Positions 43,635-52,076 of a DNA stretch of 64,000 bases are shown here, in pieces. The DNA lies in contig NZ_JACXIY010000002.1 in assembly GCF_014705655.1 (NCBI RefSeq), positions 186,001 to 250,000 of the forward strand, written 5' to 3'. A model generated the notes under the pieces. That model was not told where the DNA came from. It was given only the letters and a program-made list of their open reading frames with translations, and made no database searches. The first letter of the stretch is position 1; each line of letters starts with the position of its first letter. Source of the DNA: Paenibacillus arenilitoris. GTDB taxonomy: Bacteria > Bacillota > Bacilli > Paenibacillales > Paenibacillaceae. Both the position numbers and the translations under genes were made by a program.

Positions 43635-44110
43635 TCAAACGCGCGGCAAAGCTTCGATGAAGGCGCGCAGCGCGCTGCTGGCATACGAGTCTTTGCGCGT
43701 AATGAACGCCGTCTTCATCCGGTTCATGGAAGCCGGCAGGTCATGGGCGCGAAGCGAGGTTTCCGCGGGTTGCTTCTGCACGACGATTCGCGGCATCAAG
43801 GAAATGCCGAGCCCGGCGGAGACGCCGCCGATAATGGCTTCCAGCGTTCCGAATTCCATATTGACCGGGTAGGTGACGCCGCTTTCGTGCAGCCATTTCT
43901 CGAGAACGACCCGGTAAGAGCAGCCCATGCCGTAAACGAGAATGGGCTTCGCCGCCGCTTCCTCCAAATCCTTGATGGCCGCGGAGGATACGACGACGAG
44001 CTCTTCATCAAAGACCGGGAAGGATTGCAGCTCGGGATGGACGCATTCGCAGCCGATAAAGGCTCCGTCCAGTTCGAATCTCGTGAATGGGTAAGGGAGG
44101 CAGAAGCCGT
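43635..44110 (-). pseudogene. LysR-family regulator remnant (effector domain only)
   Basis: On the minus strand the frame is open from 44165 down to 43635 and reads as a LysR effector-binding domain: FELDGAFIGCECVHPEL, then FDEELVVVSS, then PILVYGMGCSYRVVLEKWL and GLGISLMPRIVV. The N-terminal DNA-binding domain and the first third of the effector domain are absent. The region where they should lie is now the promoter and start of the divergent MarR gene. A TTG at 43967 could start a shorter product, but it begins within the fold. Most likely a truncated gene left after the MarR/MFS unit arrived. Confidence 0.75.
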
Positions 44111-44126
44111 CCGACTCATTTTCCCG

Positions 44127-44155
44127 TTGACATTCGCTCCCTATGGCGCTACTAT
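44127..44155 (+). promoter_or_regulatory. Strong sigma-A promoter of the MarR gene
   Basis: TTGACA (44127-44132), 17-bp spacer, TACTAT (44150-44155). A palindromic operator begins 3 bp after the -10 box. Confidence 0.85.
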
Positions 44156-44157
44156 TA

Positions 44158-44171
44158 GTTTGAATTCAAAC
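44158..44171. promoter_or_regulatory. MarR operator 1
   Basis: GTTTGAATTCAAAC is a perfect 14-bp palindrome covering the expected transcription start of the MarR gene. A one-mismatch copy precedes the MFS gene at 44685. Confidence 0.75.
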
Positions 44172-44191
44172 AAAATGGAGGAGGAAGCGCA

Positions 44192-44653
44192 TTGCGGAAG
44201 AGGGATTGCGGACCTGGCCGTTTTCCTTGGGAGATGGAGGAGTCCAACACGCTGATGATCAAGCTTGTGGAACGGACGCTTCGGCGCGAGGTGGAGACCG
44301 CCTTAAGGCCGCTCGGGCTTACCCCGCAGCAATCGCAGTCGCTCCATATGCTCGCCATGTCTCCCGGCGCGACGAACGCCGATCTCGAGCGGGCCCTCTT
44401 TATTGATAAATCAAGCGTCACGAGCCTGATCAACGGCATGGTCAAGCGGGGGTGGGCCGTTCGCCGGGAGCTTGCGGAGGATGCGAGAGTGAAGCGGATT
44501 TATTTGACGGACACCGGGATGGCCCTGTACGAGGCTGCCTCGGAAGCCGTCAAGAAGGCGAAGGAGGGCGCTAACGATCGGTTGACCGCGGAAGAGTCGC
44601 TGCAGCTCCGATCGCTGCTCAAAAAAATTCTCGCCGCCTACGAGCAACCATAA
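44192..44653 (+). CDS. MarR-family repressor
   Basis: A 153-residue MarR protein with the winged-helix core (TPQQSQSLHMLAMSPGATNA, IDKSSVTSLINGMVKRGW, ARVKRIYLTDTGMALYE). TTG start with GGAGGAGGAA upstream. It should repress itself and the MFS gene through the matching operators at 44158 and 44685 and be released by a phenolic-type or drug ligand. Confidence 0.9.
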   Translation: MRKRDCGPGRFPWEMEESNTLMIKLVERTLRREVETALRPLGLTPQQSQSLHMLAMSPGATNADLERALFIDKSSVTSLINGMVKRGWAVRRELAEDARVKRIYLTDTGMALYEAASEAVKKAKEGANDRLTAEESLQLRSLLKKILAAYEQP

Positions 44654-44684
44654 TGGCGTATCGGCGATTATTTTTCGGACACTT

Positions 44685-44700
44685 AGTTGGAATTCAAACT
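44685..44700. promoter_or_regulatory. MarR operator 2, before the MFS gene
   Basis: AGTTGGAATTCAAACT is a 16-bp palindrome with a single mismatch and shares the GAATTCAAAC half with operator 1. Confidence 0.7.
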
Positions 44701-44731
44701 ATTCAATTGCGTAAAGGAAGGTGCTTTACTT

Positions 44732-46132
44732 ATGGAGACGGAAACGATTCGAAATAACGGCGACAAGCTGATGCGCGTATTGGCGTTCACCCTCGTCTTC
44801 TCCGTCATGAACGCCACGATGTTCAATGTCGTCATGCCGGTCATCGGCAAGGAATTCGCCATTTCGCCGTCGCAGGTCAGCTGGCTCCTAACCGGCTATA
44901 TGATCGTCTATGCGGTCGGCTCCGTCACTTACGGCAAGCTGGCCGACAAATACCGCCTGAAGGATTTGATCACGTTCGGATTGCTATTCTTCGCGCTCGG
45001 CTCCGTCGTCGGACTAATCGCAACGCAGTACTGGATGATCGTCCTCGGCCGGATTTTGCAGGCAACCGGAGCGGCGGTTATACCGGCTACCGCTATGCTC
45101 GTGCCGGTCCGTTATTTCGCGCCGGAGAAGAGAGGCAGGGCGCTTGGCGTGATGGCGTCGGGCCTTGCGCTGGGGACGGCGATCGCGCCGATCGTATCGG
45201 GTCTTATTACCGGCTTCGCCAGCTGGCGGTTTTTGTTTCTGCTGTCGGTCTTGCCGCTGCTCGCGCTGCCGTTCTTCCGCAAATATTTGAACGACGAACG
45301 CGGCGGCGCTCAGAAGATCGACTATCTTGGCGGCGTCTTGCTCGGCGGCTCGGTCGCGCTCCTGCTGCTGTCGATTTCCCTCGGCCGCTGGCTGCTGGCG
45401 ATTGCCGGACTTGCAGCGATGATTCTGTTCGTTATTCGAATCCGGACGGCGGCGGAGCCGTTCGTTCAGCCGAAGCTGTTCCGCAACAAGAAATATTCCC
45501 TCGGCTTGTTCATTACGTTCCTCGCGACGGCGATGAGCTTCGGCATGCCTTTCCTGACGCCGCAATTTCTGTCCGGCCTTAACGGGCTGTCGCCTGCCGT
45601 CATCGGGCTGGTCATGTTCCCGGCGGCCATCACCTCGGCGCTTCTGGGCAGAAGAGGGGGCAAGCTGGCGGACGAGAAGGGCAATTCCTTTCTTACTTAT
45701 GCAGCCGTGTCGCTCAGCTTTATCTGCTTTGTGCTTCTATCCGTATTCGTAGGCGCGTCGCCGTACTTGATCCTGTTCATGCTCATCTTCGGCAACATCG
45801 GTCAGACGTTCATTCAAATCGCGCTGTCGAACACGATTTCGACGACGCTGGCGAAGGATCAGACCGGCGTCGGCATGGGGCTGATGTCGCTGCTCAACTT
45901 TATTTCCGGCGCGATGGCGACCAGCATTATCGGGAAGCTGCTGGACGCGGGCGATTCGACGATTCAGCTGAACCCGCTCGCTCTCTACGAAGGCGCCGGG
46001 ATCTACAGCGACATCTTCTTCGCGCTCGCTTTGCTGGCGGCCGCAATCGCCGCCTTGTATTTCTTCTCCTTCAGCCGGATTGGCCGATCGGCGAAGCAGC
46101 GTGCGAATGAGCCGGCTTCCGCAGCGAAGTAG
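44732..46132 (+). CDS. MFS drug-efflux transporter, controlled by MarR
   Basis: A 466-residue major facilitator protein. The N-terminal half has GYMIVYAVGSVTYGKLADKY and GRALGVMASGLALGTAIAPI (an antiporter-type motif C), placing it with drug:H+ antiporters of the QacA/TetL kind. ATG 44732 has AAGGAAGG upstream. It follows the MarR gene with its own operator, so it is the probable effector of that repressor. Substrate unknown. Confidence 0.9.
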   Translation: METETIRNNGDKLMRVLAFTLVFSVMNATMFNVVMPVIGKEFAISPSQVSWLLTGYMIVYAVGSVTYGKLADKYRLKDLITFGLLFFALGSVVGLIATQYWMIVLGRILQATGAAVIPATAMLVPVRYFAPEKRGRALGVMASGLALGTAIAPIVSGLITGFASWRFLFLLSVLPLLALPFFRKYLNDERGGAQKIDYLGGVLLGGSVALLLLSISLGRWLLAIAGLAAMILFVIRIRTAAEPFVQPKLFRNKKYSLGLFITFLATAMSFGMPFLTPQFLSGLNGLSPAVIGLVMFPAAITSALLGRRGGKLADEKGNSFLTYAAVSLSFICFVLLSVFVGASPYLILFMLIFGNIGQTFIQIALSNTISTTLAKDQTGVGMGLMSLLNFISGAMATSIIGKLLDAGDSTIQLNPLALYEGAGIYSDIFFALALLAAAIAALYFFSFSRIGRSAKQRANEPASAAK

Positions 46133-46209
46133 GCAGACTGTGCGATTGACAGGAGTCGTTCCCATAAGATCATGAAGCAGCTTGAGCGTTAGCTCCATAT
46201 CGTATTTTT

Positions 46210-46242
46210 GGCTAGCCGGAACGTTCTGGTTGGCCTTTTTTA
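46210..46242 (+). terminator. Rho-independent terminator after the MFS gene
   Basis: GGCTAGCC-GAAC pairs with GTTC-GGTTGGCC (two G-U pairs), followed by TTTTTT. Confidence 0.85.
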
Positions 46243-46347
46243 TGTTCGTTATGCGATGGCGGCGGGCGGTAATCTGGAGGACGGGTTGGTCTAAGGAGTT
46301 AAATCCAGGCCATATCGCTGATATCCCTTGAAATCTGGTGATGCTAC

Positions 46348-46527
46348 TTTCAAAAAATGAAACGAAATTGAGCTTAATCGTTTTCCATTATGAAATAGAT
46401 TCATTATTTGAGATTATAACGTGCATTTCGATCTATTCCTTCGATTTTAGCTGCTTTTGTTTCAAAATTTGAAACTAATTCGCGTACTCCCTCCCTAACT
46501 CGCTTTTTTATTTCAGTTTCTGAAATA
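46348..46527. repeat. TTTCA/TGAAA palindrome array, copy 2, in a 738-bp gene-free gap
   Basis: Four palindromes in series: TTTCAAAAAATGAAAC (46348-46363), TGAAATAGATTCA (46391-46403), GTTTCAAAATTTGAAAC (46459-46475) and TATTTCAGTTTCTGAAATA (46509-46527). The first and third words are identical to those at 23535 and 23646, and both pairs are offset by exactly 111 bp. The gap from 46133 to 46870 also holds a terminator, the double-hairpin repeat at 46609 and the promoter of the next MFS gene; I see no gene in it. Confidence 0.78.
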
Positions 46528-46608
46528 AAATCCCGCCTAAAGCGATCATGGAACAGTTGACTACTTGGAAACGGCGGAAAATGGTCTCAAGCGGCGGCCC
46601 TGTGACAA

Positions 46609-46684
46609 ATCAGATCTAAAAGTTAGATCTGATGCGCAAAATTGAGCTCGTTTAGGCGAATCAGGTCTAGAAATTAGACCTGGT
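46609..46684. repeat. Double-hairpin intergenic repeat, copy 2
   Basis: First palindrome 46609-46633 with arms ATCAGATCTAA / TTAGATCTGAT; second 46660-46684 with arms ATCAGGTCTAG / TTAGACCTGGT (two changes from copy 1). The 26-bp separation is the same as at 3141-3216, and the linker keeps a TTTAGG motif just before the second hairpin. Confidence 0.85.
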
Positions 46685-46813
46685 GGCTCGACTACAGTTA
46701 CACGTGTCATGAAAGACAGATTACGTTCCGAATGGCGAAGAAAATAACAGTTGTTTTAGTACTAAAGTTATTGTATCATCTTAAAATAGGTAGGCAACCT
46801 AACTATTCGCTCG

Positions 46814-46842
46814 TTGTAGTTTCGCTGCTGACTGGACATAAT
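46814..46842 (+). promoter_or_regulatory. Promoter of the second MFS gene
   Basis: TTGTAG (46814-46819), 17-bp spacer, CATAAT (46837-46842). An imperfect inverted repeat AGGT...ACCT lies just upstream near 46786-46799 and could bind a MarR-type repressor. Confidence 0.55.
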
Positions 46843-46870
46843 ATTTTTTGAAGTTAGGAGTGCGGAGACC

Positions 46871-48496
46871 TTGGAGGATCTAACACACAAAAAGAAAGTC
46901 ACGATCATGGTCGCCCTGATGGCCGCGATGTTCTTCGCCGCCATCAACCAGACGATCGTCAGCACGGCGATGCCGCGCATTATCGCCATGCTTGGGGGCA
47001 TCGAATATTATACGTGGGTCATTACGATTTATATGCTGACGTCGACCATCGCGACCGTGCTGGTCGGCAAGCTGTCGGATATTTACGGACGCAAGCCGTT
47101 CCTTCTCTTCGGTATCGTATTGTTTATTATCGGCGCGTTTCTTAGCGGCACGTCTACGACCATCTTTCAAATGATTACGTACCGCGGCATACAAGGCCTC
47201 GGCGGAGGCATACTGATGTCCGCCACGGTCACGGCGGTAGGCGACTTGTTCGCCCCGAGGGAGAGAGCGAAGTGGACCGGCATCATGATGGCCATCTTCG
47301 GCTTCTCGAGCGTCATCGGACCGACGCTCGGCGGCTTTATGGTCGATCATATCGCCTGGCATTGGGTATTCTGGATCTTCCTGCCGCTCGGCGTCATCGC
47401 CTTTGCGATGATCTGGTCGATGTTCCCGAAAACGCAGCGCAAGGCGGCCGAGAAAATCGACTATGCGGGTTCGCTGTTCCTGACCTTGATGCTTATTTCA
47501 CTGCTTCTCGGCTTCTCGTGGGCGGGCACGAAGTACGATTGGGGATCCCCGCAAATTATCGGATTGCTGGCCGCCGCGGTCGTATTTCTCATCGTTCTGC
47601 TCTTGATCGAGCGCCGCGCCGCCAGTCCGGTGCTACCGCTGTCGATGTTCAAAAACAGCATCGTGACGGTTTCCAATACGGTCGGCTTCCTGATGAATGC
47701 CGGGATGATGGGCGCGATGATGTACCTGCCGTTCTTCACCCAAGGGGTGCTCGGCATTTCGCCTACGAATTCGGGCTTCGTGAATATGCCGATGTCGATC
47801 GCGATGATCGTGCTGAGCACGCTCTCCGGCCGCTGGATTTCCAAATCGGGCAAGTACAAGCGATTCGCGGTGGCCGGCATGCCGTTCATGGTGGCCGGTA
47901 TGCTGCTGATGGCGTTCATGGACAACGTCTACGTCGCCATCGCGAGCATGATCGTATTCGGCGTCGGGCTCGGCATATCGATGCCGGTCTTCACGCTTAC
48001 GGTGCAAAATGCGGTCAAACCGACCGAGCTCGGCGTTGCGACGGCAACGGCGACGCTGTTCCGCAACCTCGGGGGCACAATCGGCATCGCGGTGCTGGGC
48101 ACGATTATGAACTCGGGCATGTCTAGCAAGCTGGAGGCTGCCGTCAAGTCGGGCGAGGGACCGGATTTGTCGCAGCTCGACCCCGAGACGGCGACGCAAT
48201 TGTCCAGCTTTCTGAACCCGCAAATGCTGCTTGACCAGCCGAAGCTGAAGGAGCTGCACGCGACGCTTCCCGAACAGCTGCAGCCGCTCTTTACCCATAT
48301 TATCGAAATGGTGCGCTCGGTGCTCAGCGATTCGCTTACGGTCGTCTTTTTGTCCGGCATGTCGCTGCTCGTCGTCGCGTTCGTCCTGGTCATGTTCCTG
48401 AAGGAAATTCCATTGCGGAGCGCAAGCGACAAGAAAGCCCCCGCGGAAAGCGGAGCCGAGACCGATCCATTAAAAAAAGAGCCTGCTCTTAGTTAA
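46871..48496 (+). CDS. MFS multidrug transporter, DHA2 (EmrB/QacA) family
   Basis: A 541-residue transporter of the 14-helix type. Recognisable segments are INQTIVSTAMPRI, GKLSDIYGRKPF, RGIQGLGGGILMSATVTAVG and GFSSVIGPTLGGFM. The C-terminal tail is hydrophilic and charged. TTG start with TAGGAGTG upstream. A divergent MarR pair is encoded beyond a hairpin downstream, and the one at 48568 may control it, but no shared operator is evident. Confidence 0.92.
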   Translation: MEDLTHKKKVTIMVALMAAMFFAAINQTIVSTAMPRIIAMLGGIEYYTWVITIYMLTSTIATVLVGKLSDIYGRKPFLLFGIVLFIIGAFLSGTSTTIFQMITYRGIQGLGGGILMSATVTAVGDLFAPRERAKWTGIMMAIFGFSSVIGPTLGGFMVDHIAWHWVFWIFLPLGVIAFAMIWSMFPKTQRKAAEKIDYAGSLFLTLMLISLLLGFSWAGTKYDWGSPQIIGLLAAAVVFLIVLLLIERRAASPVLPLSMFKNSIVTVSNTVGFLMNAGMMGAMMYLPFFTQGVLGISPTNSGFVNMPMSIAMIVLSTLSGRWISKSGKYKRFAVAGMPFMVAGMLLMAFMDNVYVAIASMIVFGVGLGISMPVFTLTVQNAVKPTELGVATATATLFRNLGGTIGIAVLGTIMNSGMSSKLEAAVKSGEGPDLSQLDPETATQLSSFLNPQMLLDQPKLKELHATLPEQLQPLFTHIIEMVRSVLSDSLTVVFLSGMSLLVVAFVLVMFLKEIPLRSASDKKAPAESGAETDPLKKEPALS

Positions 48497-48522
48497 TCGC
48501 CAAAAGCCGCTCTTTCCCGCGA

Positions 48523-48559
48523 AGGATTTCGTCCGGTCGGCAGCGACCGGCGAAATCCT
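48523..48559. terminator. Hairpin between convergent MFS and MarR genes
   Basis: AGGATTTCG-CCGGTCG pairs with CGACCGG-CGAAATCCT over about 16 bp. The T-content on either side is modest, so termination is likely but not certain. Confidence 0.6.
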
Positions 48560-48567
48560 GTTCGTAT

Positions 48568-49032
48568 TTATTGCCGTTCGATCAGATCGGCGCTCCGTTC
48601 AAGGAACCGGAAGACGTCGTTCAATAACCCGACGAGCGCGTCGCTCCTCTCCTTGCCCAGGTGATCGATCATGCCCATGAACAGGTCTCGGTACCGCTCG
48701 GCCGCCTTCTGCGCGAGCTGATCGCCCCGTTCGGTCAGCCTGACCTCCGATATCCGCCGGTCCTTCGGGATGGACGACCGCTCCACGTACCCGGAGGCAA
48801 TGAGGCTGTTCACCATCTGCGTAACGGTCGGAGAGGTGACCTGCAGCGCCTTGCTGATTTCCGAGACGGTCATGGCGGAGCCGCTCCGGTCGCTGCCCGT
48901 CTTCATGCCGACAAGGACGCGCAATTCGCTGGCCTTGAGCCCCCACATCGTTTTTTTGCGCCAGTCGGCTCTCGCGAATTTTTGAAACACGTCCATTAAT
49001 TCGCCGACATTTTCGTATTTATCCGCACTCAA
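48568..49032 (-). CDS. MarR-family regulator
   Basis: A 154-residue MarR protein with winged-helix segments MTVSEISKALQVTSPTVTQM and RRISEVRLTERGDQLAQ. The preferred start is TTG (49030-49032), which has GAGGTGA at good spacing; the in-frame GTG three codons upstream overlaps the ribosome site. It is convergent with the DHA2 transporter and divergent from another MarR gene. Confidence 0.9.
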   Translation of the reverse strand: MSADKYENVGELMDVFQKFARADWRKKTMWGLKASELRVLVGMKTGSDRSGSAMTVSEISKALQVTSPTVTQMVNSLIASGYVERSSIPKDRRISEVRLTERGDQLAQKAAERYRDLFMGMIDHLGKERSDALVGLLNDVFRFLERSADLIERQ

Positions 49033-49078
49033 TTGCTTCACCTCGGCGAATGCTTTTTTTCACGAATGAATTAACGCC

Positions 49079-49108
49079 ATTATAGTTTTCATCCGGTGGC
49101 TTAGTCAA
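49079..49108 (-). promoter_or_regulatory. Sigma-A promoter of the minus-strand MarR gene
   Basis: On the minus strand TTGACT (49103-49108), 18-bp spacer, TATAAT (49079-49084). It lies in the short gap between the two divergent MarR genes, so either regulator could act on both. Confidence 0.78.
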
Positions 49109-49135
49109 CCAAGCCTTCCCGAAACGAGGTGCACG

Positions 49136-49576
49136 ATGAACGACTACGAGGAATGGAAGGAAATATACCCTCTGCTCAAGGGAGCCTATAAAAGGCTGAA
49201 GGCGGAATGGAGCGGCGGATCAGGCGACTGCTTCTCGCCGAATCAGAGCCGGATGCTGTACGAGCTGAGCCGGCAAAGCCCGATGAAATCGACGGATTTG
49301 GCCGAGAAGCTGATGATCACCGCGGGCGCGGTCACGTTCATGACGGACAAGCTGTCCGATATGGGGCTCGTGCGCAGGAAGCGAGGCGAGGAGGACCGGC
49401 GCGTCGTTTACCTCGAAATTACCGAAGAAGGAAAGCAAGCTTACCTGGACACGTTCAGAAATAACGAAGAAGCCGCTATTCGCTATATCGGCAGCCGGAT
49501 CTCGAAGGAGGATATCCGGCATCTGAAGCGCATCGCCGCGCTGCTGACGGACGAGGCAGGCAGCAAAACGTCGTAA
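49136..49576 (+). CDS. MarR-family regulator
   Basis: A 146-residue MarR protein: STDLAEKLMITAGAVTFMTD is the recognition region, followed by the wing RKRGEEDRRVVYLEITEEG. ATG with ACGAGGTG upstream. Divergent from the MarR gene at 48568 with about 100 bp between them. The alarmone synthetase gene follows after 32 bp. Confidence 0.9.
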   Translation: MNDYEEWKEIYPLLKGAYKRLKAEWSGGSGDCFSPNQSRMLYELSRQSPMKSTDLAEKLMITAGAVTFMTDKLSDMGLVRRKRGEEDRRVVYLEITEEGKQAYLDTFRNNEEAAIRYIGSRISKEDIRHLKRIAALLTDEAGSKTS

Positions 49577-49608
49577 CGCATAAATGCCGGAAGGGGCGCC
49601 GTTCGCAA

Positions 49609-50358
49609 ATGGCCATAAACAATCAGATGCAAGTCATGAAGCAAATGAAGCAAGAGCTGACCCGGTTCATGATGCTCTACAAGTTCGCGCTGCAAGAGCT
49701 GGAGACGAAGATCGAAATTTTGCAGGAGGAATTTCAATTATTGCACGACTATAACCCGATCGAGCATACCGCCTCCCGTTTGAAGTCGCCGCAAAGCATC
49801 GCGGAGAAGCTCTTTAGGAAGCAGCACGAGCTGTCGTTGACCAGTATTAAGCAAAACATTAAGGACATCGCGGGCCTCCGCATTACCTGCTCGTTCGTTT
49901 CGGACATTTACCGCATCAGCGACATGCTGACGGGCCAAAGCGACTTGCGGACGCTTGAGGTGAAGGATTATATCAAGGAACCGAAGCCGAACGGCTATCA
50001 AAGCCTGCATCTGCTGGTCGAGGTTCCGGTATTCATGTCCGACCGGACGGAGCATGTGTGCGTAGAGGTGCAGATCCGGACGATCGCCATGGATTTCTGG
50101 GCAAGCCTGGAGCACAAAATTTTTTATAAATACAAGAAGGAAGTTCCTCTCCATCTGCTTCGGGAGCTCAAGGAGGCGGCGGATTCCGCTTCGGCGCTGG
50201 ACCGCAAGATGGAGCGGCTGCAGAAGGAGATCGAAGCGATCAAGGAGGAGCAGGAGGACGAGGGCGGCGACGAGCTTGTGGGGCTGCTGCTCCGGCAGCA
50301 AAACCTGTCCCTTCCGCCGGCGCTCCTAGGCTTATTCGAAGACGACCGTCAAAAATAA
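49609..50358 (+). CDS. Small alarmone synthetase, (p)ppGpp synthetase domain only
   Basis: A 249-residue RelA/SpoT-type synthetase lacking hydrolase and regulatory domains, as in RelQ/RelP proteins. Key segments: AGLRITCSFVSDIYRI, DYIKEPKPNGYQSLHLLVEV and VEVQIRTIAMDFWASLEHK. It makes ppGpp or pGpp from GTP/GDP and ATP in the cytoplasm. The C-terminal helical extension (LDRKMERLQKEIEAIKEEQE) is a likely oligomerisation coil. The ribosome site (AAGGGG) is somewhat distant. No operon partner gives a specific cue. Confidence 0.93.
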   Translation: MAINNQMQVMKQMKQELTRFMMLYKFALQELETKIEILQEEFQLLHDYNPIEHTASRLKSPQSIAEKLFRKQHELSLTSIKQNIKDIAGLRITCSFVSDIYRISDMLTGQSDLRTLEVKDYIKEPKPNGYQSLHLLVEVPVFMSDRTEHVCVEVQIRTIAMDFWASLEHKIFYKYKKEVPLHLLRELKEAADSASALDRKMERLQKEIEAIKEEQEDEGGDELVGLLLRQQNLSLPPALLGLFEDDRQK

Positions 50359-50449
50359 TAGTGTTGAACCGCCTCTTCGAGGCATACAGTGGAATTAGCG
50401 CTATTTCACGAAGCGGAGCTGTATGTTTCCTGAAAGGTGGCGATAGGCC

Positions 50450-50932
50450 GTGGTCATATCAACCGTTCGCGAATTCTTCGAGGTTTTCGGGCTGCCGATT
50501 TCCATGAGCCTAATCGGCGGGTTAATCGGCCATTTCGTGAAAAACGGCATTGTCGAACTGCCGAAGCTGGTCATAGAATACGACGAGGAAGGCCTCGCTC
50601 TGTCTCCGAACCGGTTCTACAAATTCATGCAGCGGATTTATTTCTTCCTAGTCTTTATGATCGGATTCCGGAATCACCGCAATGCGAAGAAAAAAATTTT
50701 TTTCGATCTCGGCTTCCTCGGCGACCTTCTGATCGCGATCGGAACGGGCATTCTCGCCAAAACCGCGCTATCGATGGCGAATACGACCGACAGCTTCGCC
50801 GTCGTGAGCAGCTCGCTGCTCGCGGGATACGCGGGCCTGTCCTATTTGAAAGGGAAACAAAACAAGGAGCTTGCCGAGCTCGTTCCCGAGGAAATGGAGA
50901 CGCAAAATCCGCGAACGCCGTCCGATCCTTAA
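50450..50932 (+). CDS. Small membrane protein of unknown function, DUF4257-like C-terminus
   Basis: A 160-residue protein with about three or four hydrophobic segments: SMSLIGGLIGHFV near the N-terminus, RIYFFLVFMIGF in the middle, and FLGDLLIAIGTGILAKTALSM plus SSSLLAGYAGLSYLKGK toward the C-terminus. The last part recalls DUF4257 proteins of Bacilli, from memory. GTG start with AAAGGTGG upstream. Acidic tail. No function is proposed. Confidence 0.7.
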   Translation: MVISTVREFFEVFGLPISMSLIGGLIGHFVKNGIVELPKLVIEYDEEGLALSPNRFYKFMQRIYFFLVFMIGFRNHRNAKKKIFFDLGFLGDLLIAIGTGILAKTALSMANTTDSFAVVSSSLLAGYAGLSYLKGKQNKELAELVPEEMETQNPRTPSDP

Positions 50933-50990
50933 GCAATTTTGGCCGCGAGGCGCGTATAATAATGCATTATAGTGAAGGAGGGTGGAGCGC

Positions 50991-51167
50991 GTGGGGAAAA
51001 AGACGGTTAAGGTTACGCCCCAAGAAATGCAGGAGCTGAAAAAATTAGCCGAGATAGTCAAAAACCCTCACCTTCCGATGTCGGACCGCCGCATAGCCAA
51101 AACGCAGTACGAGTCCATTATCAATTACGCCAAAAACAACAACCGCGGTTTTATTACGTCGGTATAG
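50991..51167 (+). CDS. Small basic protein of unknown function
   Basis: A 58-residue soluble protein rich in Lys and Asn (VTPQEMQELKKLAEIVKNPH, RIAKTQYESIINYAKNNN), mostly helical by eye. AAGGAGGG fits the GTG at 50991 better than the in-frame GTG at 50982, which overlaps it. A TATAAT box lies at 50955. It is followed directly by a strong terminator, which supports a real monocistronic gene. Confidence 0.65.
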   Translation: MGKKTVKVTPQEMQELKKLAEIVKNPHLPMSDRRIAKTQYESIINYAKNNNRGFITSV

Positions 51168-51185
51168 CGGATACGCGCAAGGTGC

Positions 51186-51217
51186 CTTCAAGGAGAACGT
51201 TCCTTGAAGTTTTTTTT
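51186..51217 (+). terminator. Rho-independent terminator after the small protein gene
   Basis: CTTCAAGGA / TCCTTGAAG form a 9-bp stem with a 6-nt loop, followed by eight T residues. Confidence 0.93.
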
Positions 51218-51266
51218 GTTTGGCTATAAAATTTTGGATGAACCTACAGGCGAGGATGGGCCGTAA

Positions 51267-51974
51267 ATGCGCAAACAATTGACTTATGAAGCGGTGTACG
51301 AGGAAATTAAGCGGCGGATCCGCGCAGGCGTATGGAAGCCGGGCGACCGTCTGCCGACGCTGGAGGAGCTGACGAGCGAGCTGAACGTCGGCATTTCGTC
51401 CGTCAGGGAAGCGGTGCGCATCCTGCATAAGCAGAAAATATTGCTCGTCGAGCAGGGCAGGGGCACGTACGTCAGAGAAGAACTGCCGGCCAGGGAAGTC
51501 GTGGACGAGCATCTCCATTTCCTCGAGCAGGCGTCCTGGCTGCAGCTGGCCGAAGCCCGGCTCGTCATCGAACCGGAGCTGGCGGCGCTGGCCGCCGATA
51601 AGGCGACGACGGCCGAGGCCGACGAGATCGTGCGAACGGCGAAGCGGATGCAGAAGAAGCAGCAGGCCGGCGAGGATTTTCTGAAGGAGGACCTCTCGTT
51701 CCACCGGCTAATCGCGAAGGCTTCGCATAACGAGGTGTTGGTGAACATGATCCGGGTCATCAGCGACCAGCTTGTGGACAGCCGCAGGCTGACGATGGCG
51801 CTGCCGGGCATGGACGAGAAGGCGGCCTCGTTCCACGCCTTGATCGCGGGAGCGGTCGCCTCCCGCAACCCGCAGCAGGCAAGGGAGCTGATGCGGCTGC
51901 ACATTCAGGATATGATCCGCGAGCTGACCGGCGCCGTGGACGGGGAAGCATCGGAGGAGAGGAAGGACCGCTGA
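51267..51974 (+). CDS. GntR-family regulator (FadR/FCD subfamily)
   Basis: A 235-residue regulator with an N-terminal winged helix (YEAVYEEIKRRIRAGVWKPG, TLEELTSELNVGISSVREAV) and a C-terminal FCD domain (EARLVIEPELAALAADKAT, LSFHRLIAKASHNEVLVNMI) that binds carboxylated sugar derivatives through a metal. It precedes the galactonate dehydratase gene, as DgoR does in other bacteria, so D-galactonate or a related aldonate is the likely ligand. Confidence 0.92.
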   Translation: MRKQLTYEAVYEEIKRRIRAGVWKPGDRLPTLEELTSELNVGISSVREAVRILHKQKILLVEQGRGTYVREELPAREVVDEHLHFLEQASWLQLAEARLVIEPELAALAADKATTAEADEIVRTAKRMQKKQQAGEDFLKEDLSFHRLIAKASHNEVLVNMIRVISDQLVDSRRLTMALPGMDEKAASFHALIAGAVASRNPQQARELMRLHIQDMIRELTGAVDGEASEERKDR

Positions 51975-52076
51975 CGCGAATGGCGTGGGCGGCCTTTCTT
52001 TTTTTATGCCCAAGCTTGCCGGCTTGCCGGCGCGGGATCGAAAAAAAATGACCGGCGACTTATTTATCCTCACTTA

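Noticed and set aside
46348..46684. Possible CRISPR array
   Set aside because: The repeats are short palindromes of differing sequence with unequal spacing, and no cas gene is near.
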